Assembly (NCBI GenBank): GCA_012274445.1
Contig: JAAROD010000093.1
Span: forward strand, 1,674,001 to 1,738,000
DNA: 64,000 nucleotides
Origin: Sclerotiophoma versabilis
Taxonomy: Eukaryota; Ascomycota; Dothideomycetes; Pleosporales; Didymellaceae
Reading direction: 5' to 3'
Below the pieces are notes generated by a model. The model ran no database searches. It worked only from the letters and a program-made list of their open reading frames with translations, and was not told the DNA's origin. A program made the position numbers and the translations under genes. This document shows positions 30,223 through 42,195 of this stretch, piece after piece (position 1 is the stretch's first letter; each line of letters opens with the position of its first letter).

Positions 30223-32013
30223 CGGGTCATTGCTGGAGTAGAAGACGGAGAGGAGGTGAAAATTGCTGTCCCTAGGAGGGTGGGAAGATCCCCTGGGCTG
30301 CTTGCACGCACCGCCCAAGTAACAGCATGTGATCGCGACCAGACCCAGCCACGAGTCGCCACACAGCCAGGCACTGGCGAAGCTTGCGGTAATGACACCG
30401 TCCCCTCCGAATCCACTTGTCGCCAGTTTCAATCTGTTTTCCACACGTCAAGCCAAACATGCACCTTCACTCGCAAGCACTCCCAGATCAGGCACATCGT
30501 TCAGCGCCGACCCACGACGGAACTGGCCCTTTTGGAAGAGACCGCTGCACGTTCACCAAGTGAGAACATCGGCCTCCGCGCGTATACGAGCAAATACGCA
30601 AATGCACTTTGCGGCTACTTGTGGACCAAACGTGGTGTTTATCACATGCCCACATGCGCGTGCACGCGTGCACCGTTCTGCCACGCCCTGTATGCACGAC
30701 AGTGAGAAGGGCGCTTCTACAAGGTGCAACGACTCGCAAACCACTGTTAGTACACTGCGCCTTTTGTTCCATGCAGACCCAACATCCCTTACCGCCCCAC
30801 CAATCCAGCATGTAGCATCAAAAGGGCAGGTAACCATCTTTCTGTCGAACACAGTCGTCAATCCATGGTTGCGCATGCCACCGGACACGCGATGACCCTT
30901 GTCCACCGCAACTGCGCAACTTCTTTCGTCTCGAAAAGGCAATCCACGTTTCAACCATCGATCCCAGACAGCAAACCACGGTTGACATCTCGCTCCACAC
31001 GTCGGGTGGCCTTGTTTGTTCGCATTGTCGATTCCGAACGCGAGAGGACAGCTGTCTGTCGTTCCCGTAGCGCGTGTCAAAACGCGGTCGACTATGCAAA
31101 TCCAAGACCCTTACCACGGAACGCCAGCGACGATGCTTCAAATCTCATCTCTGCAACCGACAGAATCAACACTAACCGCGCTAACTTCGCCGACCTACCG
31201 CGAATCATCGTAGGTCCCGACGTCAGTTACGTATTCCGGTAATTCCAGAGAAAATCATCGAAGGCTGTCAGCATTCCACGGTTCCCCTCCCCTTGACAAT
31301 CTCCACATAAGGCAGGTTCACGTCCACATTGGGCAGTTTCATATTCAAAGCATCGAACACTGTACCGTTACCATGGGTGTGAGGGTGGACTTGGAAACAA
31401 CTACGCATTCCTTCAACCACGATGACAGCTCTGGTTCCACGGTTGTAAAAGGGGTTTTAACTACGGTGCATCACGCCTTACTCGCAGGCTTCATCCCACA
31501 TAAGGTAGTTTTAGTCGAAGCTGTTGATGTCTGCGACCTACCCACGGTAACACTCCCGTCGAATACCTCCAAAGAAAGCAAGTCGTCTCGAAAGTGTCGA
31601 TTGCAGAAGTAATTCCATGGAACCAAAACGCGTGTACAGACTCCACATGACCATATACTCCAAGCCCTCCTGCATCTTGTGGCAACACGGTAACGGATTT
31701 ACGGTAGCAGCAACCAGGCCCAAACTGCCCGAAGCCAAATTTTGCTTCAACAACATCCTGTATCCGGTGAACTAGCGCATTGAGCATCGACAGCTATGTT
31801 GTTCTCATGACTACACTCCCAAGTAGATGCCAGACATGGTAGGTTTGCACTCCAAGTGTAGATAGCAGTGAGTATTCCACGGTTGCCAACGGGGCTTTAA
31901 AACCATCGCTCGGTTCTCAGCCTAAATCTGATCTATCATCACCCTCCATTCAGGGGTATGGGCTGGATTTGCTGTCTATGTCTAAGCTACACCTCCTCCT
32001 AACACCGGAATGT
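30223..32013. other. 1.8-kb intergenic region upstream of the CHY-RING gene
   Basis: Holds the promoter of the CHY-RING gene and the 3' side of the permease gene. Open frames (30256-30705, 30329-30895, 30553-31080) overlap each other on both strands and look non-coding. The left half is rich in CACGC and TGCGC words. A set of TTCCACGGTT elements at 31274-31884 is described in the findings. Confidence 0.4.
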
Positions 32014-33829
32014 CTACCACATCCTTTCCCAACACCTCCTCCAGAACGGCATCTCTGCGAGTCTCGCTCTAAAGTTTTCTTCAATGCCCCCTTCTTCCCA
32101 CTTCCTGCACTCCTCATCAACCGCTGCCTTTCCACTCACAAAATCAGCCTCCGCTGGGTTGACAAACGATGTGCGCTTGTACACCTTCCAGAAGATAAAC
32201 ACGAAAATGCTGAACCAGGCCCCGAAGTAGCTTGTAATGAATCCTTGGATGCTGAATGGCACAAGCGTGTCAAAACCGATGAAGATTATCATCAAGACCC
32301 CGAGGACGAGGGCAAAGTACGCGGTGTATGGTGTGAATGGAGCTGTATACGGAAGCATACTGGCGTCGAACTTCTGCGCAACTCGGGCGCGGTACCAGCC
32401 AATGTACGTCCACAACATGCCGACATAAGTGCACACGAGCGCGCAGGTCGTCAGGCCGACAAACCAGTAGAACACCTCGACCGCGTTGTTCGAGCTGACA
32501 AGGAACGTAAGGCAGGTGATCAGCGTCACGGCAGCGACGGCGTAGATGGGCACGCCCGCCTTGGTGCACTTGAGGAAGAACTTGGGCGCCTGGCCGTCGC
32601 GCGCGAGACCGTACAGCGTGCGGGAGGAAGCATACAGATATGCGTTTCCGCACGACCAGCCGGATAGCAGGATCAGGAAGTTGATGAGCCCCGGTAGGCC
32701 TTTGATTCCGAGATTCGTGATGCCGACGACCCAAGGCGAAGCTGCGAAATGTTAGCGAATATACAATATAAAAAAAAGTGTATCAACCTACCAGCAGCAC
32801 CGGGCTCGCCAGCGTCAATAGCACCCAGCAGTCTGTCGTCGCGAGACGAGCAGATGATGCCTACGGCCAGCACGCCGAAGACGTAGAATCCGACAAGACG
32901 GTAGAAAATGAGTTTCGCCACGCGCGGGATCGTGCGCCGCGGGTTTTGGATCTCTCCAGCGGCAAGACAGATCATGTCGGGGCCAGCGATGGTGAAGGCC
33001 GCGTAGATGCACACGCTCCAGAAGCCACAGAAACGGCCTGTCGCGCCATCGGCATAGTATGCGTGAATTGCGTTCCCACCTGTCCAATAGCGGAAGCCAT
33101 AGCGGTCGTTCTGCGGGTTGCCGCCGAGCATGGTGATGAAAGTGAGCAAGACAAGACCAATCAGCAATAAGACTTTGGTGGAAGCCATGACGAACTCAGA
33201 CTCGCCGTACCACTTCACCGCAACGACGTTCAGGAACACGCATACAACCATCGTCATAGCGATCCAGACTGCCGGATTGACATCGGTGTTCCAGTATTGC
33301 ATAACCGTCGCGACGGCACTGTACTCGGTGCACACCAGCATCACTCCAGCAAAGAAGTACGTCCAGCCCATCGCAAAGCCGAGCGCGGGATCAACAAAGC
33401 GGGCCGCGAGCTCAAAGATGGCGCCGCGGAGAGGCAGGTAGGCGCACATCTCCGCGACGCAGAGGTACGCGGGCCAGACGAAGAGAGCGCCCCAGAATAT
33501 GTAACCAAGCACGAGGGAAAGCGGACCGGCTTTGGAGAGTGAGGAGCCGATACCTACAAAGAGACCGGTGCCGATGGATCCTGACATCTGTCAGTGTCTG
33601 TGTGGATGTAAAGCAGAGACTGAGAATGTGCCTTACCTCCAATAGCCATCAATTGAACATGGCGAGGCGAAAGTCCGCGCTGGGTCTGTCCATATTTTGC
33701 GAGTTCGGCGGCGGTAAAGTGTGAGTTGTCTTCAACGATACCCTTCTTCAGATCATTGTCGTATTGCGAAGTCACTTCAGCGGTCTTGGAGGCGCTCGTG
33801 GTAGGCGCGATCTCAGGGTCGATACCCAT
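32014..33829 (-). CDS. Amino-acid permease (AAT/YAT family)
   Basis: Three exons, 33829-33637, 33580-32792, 32741-32014, giving 569 residues. A cytosolic N-terminus of about 60 residues precedes RGLSPRHVQLMAIGGSIGTGLFVGIG, the signature of the first helix of the APC/YAT superfamily, completed across the first splice. About twelve membrane helices follow. The loop AAGEIQNPRRTIPRVAKLIFYRL and the motif SGWSCGNAYLYASSRTLYGLARDGQAPKFF are typical of fungal amino-acid permeases. The C-terminal cytosolic tail is about 50 residues. It is a plasma-membrane proton-coupled importer by family; substrate range cannot be read from the sequence. GATA-type sites upstream suggest nitrogen control. Spliced codons at both junctions restore conserved residues. 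Confidence 0.92.
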
Positions 33830-34070
33830 GCTGGCGGTTATGCGGAGTAAGTCTGGAAAAGATAGCTAAACAGGATGGCGAGGTATAACCTGAGACTTGG
33901 AAAGATCCGGGAAGATCTTCATACTCTTTATACAAGACTTGTAGCAAGCATGGTTGCGCCACGGTTGTCAGCCTGTTGCATCTCCATGACTTGTAATCTC
34001 TGGCTAGGGTAACTATCGGCGCCCACGACGTTGCATTGAAGTGTGCCAAGTGATAGTTATACACCCATCC

Positions 34071-34303
34071 GATAAGATGGCTTGGGTGTGAGGAGTCGTC
34101 CACACTTCCTCCGGTGCAGACAATGTTGCCGTTACGTTACTTTTCGGGTGACAACCACGGAGTAATCGGACCACTTGCCTCAGGTTCATAGTGGGCTATC
34201 GGGCGAGACCGTAGGAGGCTTAAAGGCGATGAACCGGTCTCGCCACGAGGACTTCCATGAGACTTCTACGCGGATGTTATCTTTGAGTTGGGATTAGCTT
34301 ATC
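34071..34303. promoter_or_regulatory. GATA-factor sites upstream of the permease gene
   Basis: GATAAG at 34071-34076 on the plus strand, AGATAA on the minus strand at 34277-34282, and GATAAG on the minus strand at 34298-34303, about 240-475 bases before the permease start. AreA/NIT2-type factors bind GATA in nitrogen-regulated fungal permease promoters. The sites are short and could be chance. Confidence 0.35.
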
Positions 34304-34815
34304 GCTAGAGATTGTGGGGAAAGAGGAGAGGTGCAGGGGTGGCTTGATAGCAGAAGCCCATAAAAGCCCTTGACGCCCGCCAATCAGATTGAATTTACTA
34401 ACGCGCATTGCAAGGCTTACCTTCAGCCCTGCCTCTTGTACATAGCTTCATGAATCCTCACGTTGGCCTTTCCTGCTCGCCGAATCTTTGGAGTACACAA
34501 CGTGTCTATCACAGCCAGTCTTTAGTGTTGTGACGGAAGAAAGGATGAACAACAAGGTCTTGTCCGGGAATACTAACCAGTACACCCATCCGCATGCACA
34601 AAACAACAACGTATACTAAAGAAAACACTTCTCAAAAGGTTAAATAGTTGTATGATGAATTCATCTCCATCAAGTACATCCGCTCTGGTCTGGTTGACTA
34701 GAGACTCGGCACCATGTAGAGCGCGACGTGATATGGTTGCATCGACATCACCATACCCCTGTGAAGGAGCTTCAATCACGATAGTTATTCCAACATCCGA
34801 GTTTTCAGAACGCGA

Positions 34816-35035
34816 GTGCTACTAAAGTCAAGAACAATTTCCACCAATGTTCAACCCCAGACTCGTTCCCGGCCATCACGCGCATGCGAGGTCCTTCGAA
34901 GCGCAGCGTACAAGGAGGCACTTCCCCAACACGATGATAGCGAGGATGAGTATATGGCCACACGAGGGACTCAAATCAAAGCGCGGCTATTCGAAATACA
35001 AAAGTTCTCGATGACGAGGATAGCAGCAACAACAG

Positions 35036-35074
<39 letters not shown>

Positions 35075-35340
35075 CAACAAAGGGCAGACTATATGGAATA
35101 CATGAAGAAGGTTCGTTCATCCCTTCATTCCAAGACCACAACGTCAACGTCATGGCAAGCGACGCACTGCATTCCAACGTATCATAACGCTCTGTGGATA
35201 TCAAGCCCGATGACGCTCGACCACGGGTAGAAGAAAACGATTCTGAACCACTGATTGATGGGCTCAAGGAGCTTTCAGGCGAAGGATTAGTTGAGAGACG
35301 CTTCGTGCTTAGAGGGAAATGGAGAGTGAGTAACAGCTGA
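34816..35340 (+). pseudogene. Possible decayed coding sequence around a CAG run
   Basis: A plus-strand frame from 34816 stops at TAA 35185-35187, then stays open in the same frame to TGA 35338-35340. The parts on both sides look protein-like: LPQHDDSEDEYMATRGTQIK before, and DIKPDDARPRVEENDSEPL and ELSGEGLVERRFVLRGKWR after. In the middle, the neighbouring frame reads more naturally (VLDDEDSSNNR followed by about 12 Gln). This pattern would fit a gene broken by a stop and by indels near the CAG run, or a chance alignment. No family is recognised and no intron model removes the stop. Confidence 0.25.
35037..35072 (+). repeat. CAG trinucleotide run
   Basis: Twelve uninterrupted CAG units, flanked by AACAACAGA and TACAAC. 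Depending on frame it encodes Gln or Ser. It is a good candidate for length variation between strains. Confidence 0.9.
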
Positions 35341-35647
35341 ATTTATTGGAAATGCGGAACAGTCCTGTGTTCAGGTGACGATGGAGACGTCGAGTGCACG
35401 TCTGCTAAGCTCATTTAGTGAAGCCCATTTAGTAGATGCCTAGACGCTCAGGCATATCTTGTTGTGGGTCTTATATATACACGTTGGAATTTAGATGGCC
35501 TGCGCTTAATTACAAGGTACGCCTAGTCCAATAGGTATCGTAGCAACTACCTCCTCTTCCGACTCCACGAGAACAAACGCGCCGATGATGCAACAGTATA
35601 CAAGATGCTCAAACTAGATTTACACAACACCAATCACCCTCATTCGC

Positions 35648-37947
35648 TTATTTGTTGACGGGCGAGTCGCGGCCAACAACCGGGTTATGCCCCTGAGCGT
35701 ACTTGGAGTCGCTCTCGAGCAGTTCCTCGGGCTTGTCTGCAAATCCACGGTTTAGCGCAATTCCCATGTCGAAGAGGTCAGCGCAATGCTGGGGATCAGG
35801 AGACTCACCATGGCGTGCGTAGAGGTGGTAATCCTCGTCGGCGTACTTGCCTACTTTCCCACTCTCGACGTCCTCGCGTGTCAGGCTGAGCTTGTTCTTG
35901 GGTAGACCCATGGAGCCGAGGAACTGGACGCCGTTCTTGAACTCGAGATCCTTACGCTTGCTGTCCCACTTGAGCTCCTCGGCCATGATGTCGATGACCT
36001 TGGGGAGGGCCTCGAGCGACGCCTGGGCGTTCAGGAAGGCGAGACGCATGCGGCGGGCGATGACATCGGTGGCTGTTTGCGCGTACTCGTGGCGGACGGC
36101 GTAGCGGACCTCACCGTCAACGTAGGGGTACAGCTCGGAGATCTTCTTGCCGCGGACGGGGAAGCGGGTCTCTGTGGGCGCGCAGAGCGCGGCGACGGTC
36201 CAGGCACGGTCGCCGTAGGCCTGGCAGAGGTACTTGGCCACATCGGTGTCAATGCCGTAGTGCTGAACCAAGTTGATAAAGAGGGTCTTTGAGAAACCGT
36301 GGGCACCAACGAGACGGACACGGTGGGTCTGGCAAGTGCCGTCGAGAGGAGCCTCGTCCTTGACCTGGGTTCCACTGACCAGGGGTGCTTCTGCGAGAGC
36401 CTGGGGCTTCAAGTTGAATTCCTTGATAGCCTCGTCGACAGTCTCCTCAGCCATCTGGCGGTAAGTTGTCCACTTTCCTCCAGAGCAAGTGAGCAGACCA
36501 GACTCAGACATGGTCACCAAGTGGTTGCGCACAAGACCTTCCGACTTGTCCTTGGTGGGGTCGCGGACAAGAGGGCGGATACCAGACCACGCAGCCAGGA
36601 CATCACCACGCCTGACGTTGATCTCCGGCTGCAAGTAGCGCTTGACTTCCTTCAAGATCCACTCGATCTCGTCCTCGCCAGCGACAGGGTCCTGCTTAAC
36701 ATCGCAAGCAGTGTCGGTGGTACCGGCGATTGTGTTACCCTGCCATGGTAAGAAGAAGATAACGCGGCCATCAGAAGTGTTAGGGTCGATCAGACCCATG
36801 TTGGCAGGGCTGAAGTAGCCAGGGAGGATAACGTGGACACCGGAGCTGGGAGCGACAATCTCAGAGACCTTCTGGTCGTCCATCTTGCGAATGGAGTCGG
36901 TGAACGGACCAGTGGCGTTGATGATACCCTTGGCCTTGATTGTGAACTCCTCGGCCTTCTTGCCGTCCAGTTCTTGAACGCGATCCTTTGCGACAGCGCC
37001 GTTGAGCTTGCCATTGGCATCCTTTGTGAGAGCGGTAACTTCGACGTGGCTTACGACGGTGGCGCCGTACAGAGCTGCTGTCATAGCCAGGGAGACGTTC
37101 ATGCGGGAATCGTTGTGTGCACCATCGTAGTAGACCAGAGCTCCGAAGAGGCCCTCCTTCTTCAGCATAGGGAAAGCGTCCAGAGCCTTGCTCTTCGTCA
37201 TGTAGTATGAACTCTCAATGTTCTCGGAGCCGGCCAAGAAGTCGTAGAACTTGGTGCCAGCCCAGAAGTAAGGAGCCTGCCACCACTTCTGAATGGGGAT
37301 CATGATGGGAAGCCATTGTGAGAGATGCGGGGCGGTGTCCAAGAAGTAGCGGCGTTCGCGAAGAGCTTCAACGACAAGGGCGTATCTGGAGTTTGGCAGT
37401 TAGCATTGGCAGAAGCTGGTGTAGCTCTCCCCACTCACTGGTTGTAGTCCAGGTTCCAGACGGCCTTCTCGAGGTACCTGACACCTCCGTGCACCAGCTT
37501 CGTACTCTTACTGCTGGTACCGCTGCTGAAGTCGTCACGCTCTACCATGGCGACCTTCAGGCCTCGTGTGACAGCATCGAGCGCGATACCGGCACCAGTC
37601 GCGCCACCACCGATGACCAACAGATCGTACTCCTCTTGCTCAGGCTTCTGCTCAGGTGGCGTTGTGCTCCCCGTGAGGAGATGCTTCGCCCTGTCTGCAA
37701 CCTGCGCAACAATGCCTCCACTCGCCTTCAGCTTTGCAATTTGCTCTTCTCTCGAGGGGACGTTGGGAAACTTGGGAGGGTTGAAGACACCGCCCTCGCC
37801 GTACGTTGGCGGGGGCACTGCGGCAGCTTCTGTGCCAGGAATGTCTCGCGGTCGGATGACTGTGTACAGGGCTGCGCTACCAGCCAGACCAGCTCCCGCT
37901 GCGTAGGCAAGCGGCTTCAAGAAGCGACTCGAGCGTCGTGCAGCCAT
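35648..37947 (-). CDS. GUT2: FAD-dependent glycerol-3-phosphate dehydrogenase, mitochondrial
   Basis: Three exons, 37947-37439, 37385-35809, 35736-35648, giving 724 residues. The N-terminus has an Arg-rich targeting segment and a hydrophobic stretch (FLKPLAYAAGAGLAGSAALYTV). The FAD-binding Rossmann motif is DLLVIGGGATGAGIALDAVTRG (about residue 107), followed by SSGTSSKSTKLVHGGVRYLEKA. GVHVILPGYFSP and CSGGKWTTYRQMAEETVD are family blocks. It oxidises glycerol-3-phosphate to dihydroxyacetone phosphate at the inner mitochondrial membrane and feeds electrons to ubiquinone. A 72-base segment near the 3' end (35737-35808) has a GTGAGT donor, GCTAAAC branch site and TTGCAG acceptor; I treat it as an intron, although it is frame-neutral and has no stop. 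Unspliced, the protein has 748 residues. Confidence 0.94.
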
Positions 37948-39864
37948 GATGCGCTATCGATTGGCTTGCTGTGATGTGAGGGTCGAGGATGAGGTATGCG
38001 GGACTGTTCTATAACACCGCAACGTTGTAGGGATAGTTGTACAATGAATGTATCTTAGGAATACAAATAAAATGTGACAAGATGTGGAAGTTCGACCTGC
38101 ACGCACAGTCGTTAGCCGGCCGCGCAGCACGTAACGAATCAGCTGGCTGCAAATTCCCCGGTGTCGCAAAGCTGTCCAGCAATGGTCGAGCAATCCACCT
38201 GCCCGTCCGGAATCCAGCAGCAGTCAAGAAAAGGAGACGACGTACCTCGGATTTTCTCTACCAACACATTAACGCCCCAACTCTGGAGTCACGAATTTTT
38301 CCGGGGAAAGGCGGCGTGGAGGAGGAGGGTGATATGGAGAGAACGGTGCTTGAAAGCTTTGAAGGACGACCTGCCCCGATGACGCGCGGGTTCGAGTTTC
38401 TAATGGGGTGCAGGCCCACTTCGGCCCTTGCTAAACCGCTCCTCCGCCGCCAAGGTATCGCGTGGGTGTCAGAGCAGCGCCCAAAACGCGGCTGCTGTTG
38501 GGTGCTAACGTTTGTTGAACCGACGAGTCCTGACGATCACTGAAGACACTTTCCTGATGGCGAACAGTCTTGCCTTGATGGCAAACCGTGCTGAATCCAT
38601 GGCAAAGCGCTTGCGGCTCTGCTGTGAGGCTCCGCTATGAATCAAGATACAGTTGCCAGACCCACAGATCTTCGGTAGCCCCCCACGTCGGCTGCCCGGC
38701 AAGCCAGCAGAGCCTCCTCCTCACCTCATGTGCTTGAAAGCAGGTGGAGAATAGGTGGAGCATTGGTGGAGAATTACATCTTAACGCCGTCATGGAGAAA
38801 AACATGGAGAAGCAGGCATCGTGTGATGTTCGAAGCCCGCCATCTGGCACTAAACTGCGGGTCTGTCATTTTGTTGTTGTTGCCGTTACCTATGGTGAGA
38901 TTGGGGTCAATGCCTCCACAGCATCAACATGGGAGTTGTGGCGCACAGCCAGTTCGACATGACCATCGTTTCTCACTGTTCATCAGCCTTCACGTGTCCG
39001 ACTCTCACCTATCATCCATTCAGCGCCTGGTGACACTGCTTCTTGCGCGGCCGTGTGCATTTCAACTGCAGCTGATTTGCACCGTTTGACACGGAGTCAA
39101 TGCTCCTCGTTGTGTGACCTCATCAAACAAAGCGCGCAAGGTCGAATTTCCGGCCGCCGAAACGCACGTGGACGTACTGTCCGCCCTGAGATGCCTTTGT
39201 AAAGTGCCGTAGGGCAAGGGTGACAGGAATGAAACAGTGGAATGCCTAAACCAGTCAACGTTTAGTTCTTGTCATGCCTAGAACAGCAGGTACGCGGCCC
39301 AGCTGATGGATGAACAGCAGCGCGGCCGCGGCAACCTGTCGATCATGGTTTGGCGATGGTTGTGGACTTCACATATTTCAATGTCGACTGACTAAGACAG
39401 GAGGATAGGAGGTGTATTCATCTCATGTGTCTATTGATTGTGTCAAACAATCGTCTATCGTACAAGCCCTATATTCAATCATCTATCGCTGTCTAAAGCT
39501 GCGCCCCTTACTTGTGCGCATAATAATTGATTATGCTCGCTCGACTTGGATCCTTATATCCTGGATGACTCTTACCGCGCGAAGTAGCCCAGGCTCTCGT
39601 CCGTCGAGCCTGCGGGAAGGGTGCTATCTTAGACCTTCCTGGTTCTGAGACGTTGGTGTAATGCATTACTATCCTCATACCGTTTCTCCTCCTTTCCGTC
39701 AATCCCTGTTCTGTTCTACTTGTCTGGAGATGATTCGGATGCACATGACCTGTGCTGACCGCCGCTCGCTCCCTGGATGCAGGTTCGAGGCGTGAGGCTT
39801 TGGTCGCCTGCGGCTCGTTTTTGACAGTGCCTAGCGATGACAGCTTACCCTATGGTAGAGATGG
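37948..39864. other. 1.9-kb intergenic region: GUT2 promoter and 3' region of the folate-enzyme gene
   Basis: No supportable gene. A cluster of GGTGGAGAAT and ATGGAGAA words at 38743-38812 forms short imperfect direct repeats. Open frames such as 38037-38543 have no recognisable domain. The AT-richer stretch 39405-39560 is the likely 3' side. Confidence 0.4.
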
Positions 39865-42195
39865 TCAGCGGTGTTTCGTGCCGGGGTGCGCTTTCCGAAC
39901 CTTCAACTTTTGAACCATTTCCCTAGGTTCGTCTTCACTCCTGTTGGCTTCGGACCTCTCTTCTACTGGGACTGGACTGCTAGTGGTAGTTTCCCTTTCA
40001 GCGGCTTTCTCCTCGATCACTGGTCCTTTAGCAGCTTTTCTTTCAGCGACTTCCGTTCCTTTCGGCTCTGCCTCCCCGAGAGCCTGCTTCGAGTCCTTGA
40101 GATTGGAAAGTGCGTCTTGGTAGTCTGCATCCGGGGTCGACAAGCTGCTGACGGCTCTGTCACCCACTGAAGAGGACGCACTCGGTCGAGATACGCGGAA
40201 GGGGTGATTGCCTTGCTCTCTGAAAAGTACTTTACGCCTGACTTGCTCTCTGATGTCATTCTTTGGTACATACCCATGCCCAACATCTGCCTCCTGTAGC
40301 TTTTGTTGCTCTTTCTCAAACCTCTTCTGCTCGATCTTCCTTGCTTTTCGTTCCGCCCTACGATCCAGTAGTTTCTGTCGGTTCTCACTTTTTTCAGCAC
40401 GTGCCTTAGCTGCAGCTTCAAGTTTTTCCTGGTGGCGAGCAAGAGCTGCTTTTGCCTTCTCGGCCCTTGCGATTTGGGCGGCAATTTGCTCTGGTGTTGA
40501 GTAAAGTTCTGCGAAGCGTCGGTCCTCGCGTTCGAGGCGCTCAGCTGCACCCAGCGATTGTTCATCCATGGGTGTGTCCAATATGACTGAGTGTTCTCTT
40601 GCAACACGTTTTTCTTCGATTTCAAGACCTTCGACTTCGCGATTCAGAGCGTCGAGCTCTTCTTGCAACCTTCTCTGTTCATCAATCTCAGAATCCTCAG
40701 GGTTGTTAACAGTCCTTTCCTTTCGAGAGCTCAAGATGGAGTCTGCACGCTGACGTTCTTCCGCCTGAATTTTCAACAACGACTCTCTGTCTGCTGCCGT
40801 GGCCGGGTCTTCATCCGTCCACCAATTTTTTTCTGCTCGTGGTCGCAGCTCGCGATGCAAATCGCCAACGAGATAGAGACTGCCTGTCAGGACTATAGGT
40901 GACCAGGGAGCCATCTGGTTCGACATGTATTTGGCTGTGCAAAGAGCGCGCAGCGCACCGATAACAGGGACATGGACTCCAGTGATATGTGGTTCAACGG
41001 ACTTTGCAAGGTCAAGCAGTTCCTTAGGATCCATTGGCTTAACCCAGGGCATACCATCAACGGGGCCGAAAGTGGTGGTGACAACATTATCTCCAGGCTT
41101 GAGCAGTGTGGAGAGATATTTTCGAGCGTCTTTGCCTTCGGTCATGGCAAGAACCCATGTGACAGGCCACCCAGTTGTAGGCCGCTCTTTGGCAGGTGAT
41201 TGTCCAAACCTCATGTTCTCGCGAACGAAGGAGTCCAGTGCTGCTGCAGCGTCCGGGTTGTGCGCCCCGTCGACTAGGACATGGTTCTTTCTATCAGTAG
41301 CGTTTCTAAAGACCGGTATTGCACGGATCATCTCCTGCCGTCCAGGACTGTGCCTCTTCGCGTTCAACAACAGAGTCTTCGCAAGCTCTACGGGTTTCGT
41401 TGCCTGATTCATGTTCTGCAACGTGTGCATGACTGCAACGACAGCCAGCTTGAGATTTTCCAACTGAAAGGGTACCAGAGTTGAGGTGGCACGCAGCCAT
41501 TTTGATGTGTCATACAGCCTGCTGCCGAGGTCGAAGCTGGTCGTCAGGAGACGAGGACCCGCTTGAATTTCCTGTGCATAGTCTTGTATGACGGTCTGAA
41601 CGTTTGCCTCGTTTGCCGGGTTGATGATGTAGGGAACATGGGGCCTCAGGATACCGGCTTTGTGAGCAGCAATCTCTGACAGCGTGTTCCCAAGAAAGGC
41701 TTCGTGATCTCGAGCGATCTTGGAGATGACAGACACGGCTTGATTATTGAGAATGTTGGTGGAATCGAGCTTGCCGCCCATGCCGACTTCAACGACGCCG
41801 ACCTCGACATTCGCATCATTGAAGATGGTGAAAGCGGTTGCGGTCAAGATCTCGAACGGAGAAGCACCGATTTCGTGCTTCCTGTTGGCTTGACTGAAAT
41901 GGTTCTCGACCTTGCGGAATGTGGATTCCTCTACGGGTCTGCCGTTGATGGAAATGCAGTCCCATCTGGACTGTCAGCCGAAGGCTTGCAGGGACTGAGA
42001 AGCAGCATACCTATCTACTAGATGAGGAGATGTGAACTTTCCAACCTTGACATTCCTCCCTACCAGCATGGATGAGGCATAGTGGCAAACTGAGCCTTTA
42101 CCGTTGGTGCCTGCCACATGGATAGACTTCCATGGGAAGGTGACATGCTTCAGGAGAGCGGCAATGCGTTCCAGTCCTGGCTGGATCTTGGCCAT
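39865..42195 (-). CDS. FOL3: Dihydrofolate synthase/folylpolyglutamate synthase-type Mur ligase with a long charged tail
   Basis: Two exons, 42195-42011 and 41965-39865, giving 761 residues. The first 415 or so form a complete Mur-ligase enzyme: P-loop AGTNGKGSVCHY, FTSPHLVDRWDCISINGRP (completed by the splice), EVGMGGKLDSTN, ISKIARDHEAFLGNTLSEIAAHKAGI and the C-terminal domain VLVDGAHNPDAAAAL. By family it joins glutamate to dihydropteroate or adds further glutamates to folates; the short length of the core and the motif LDSTN favour the FOL3 type. From about residue 415 the protein continues for about 345 residues as a Glu/Lys/Arg/Ala-rich predicted coiled coil (RAERKARKIEQKRFEKEQQK) with no Mur-ligase counterpart. 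The frame through the junction is continuous with no intron signal. Confidence 0.85.

Larger units (their letters stand above)
33830..35647. other. 1.8-kb intergenic region between permease and GUT2
   Basis: Contains the permease promoter, a CAG trinucleotide run and a possible decayed reading frame (listed separately). The rest shows no supportable gene. Confidence 0.4.

Noticed and set aside
30256..30895. Overlapping plus-strand frames upstream of the CHY-RING gene
   Set aside because: They overlap each other and minus-strand frames, and have no protein-like features.
38037..38543. 168-codon plus-strand frame in the GUT2 upstream region
   Set aside because: No recognisable domain, poor composition, and location in a promoter region.
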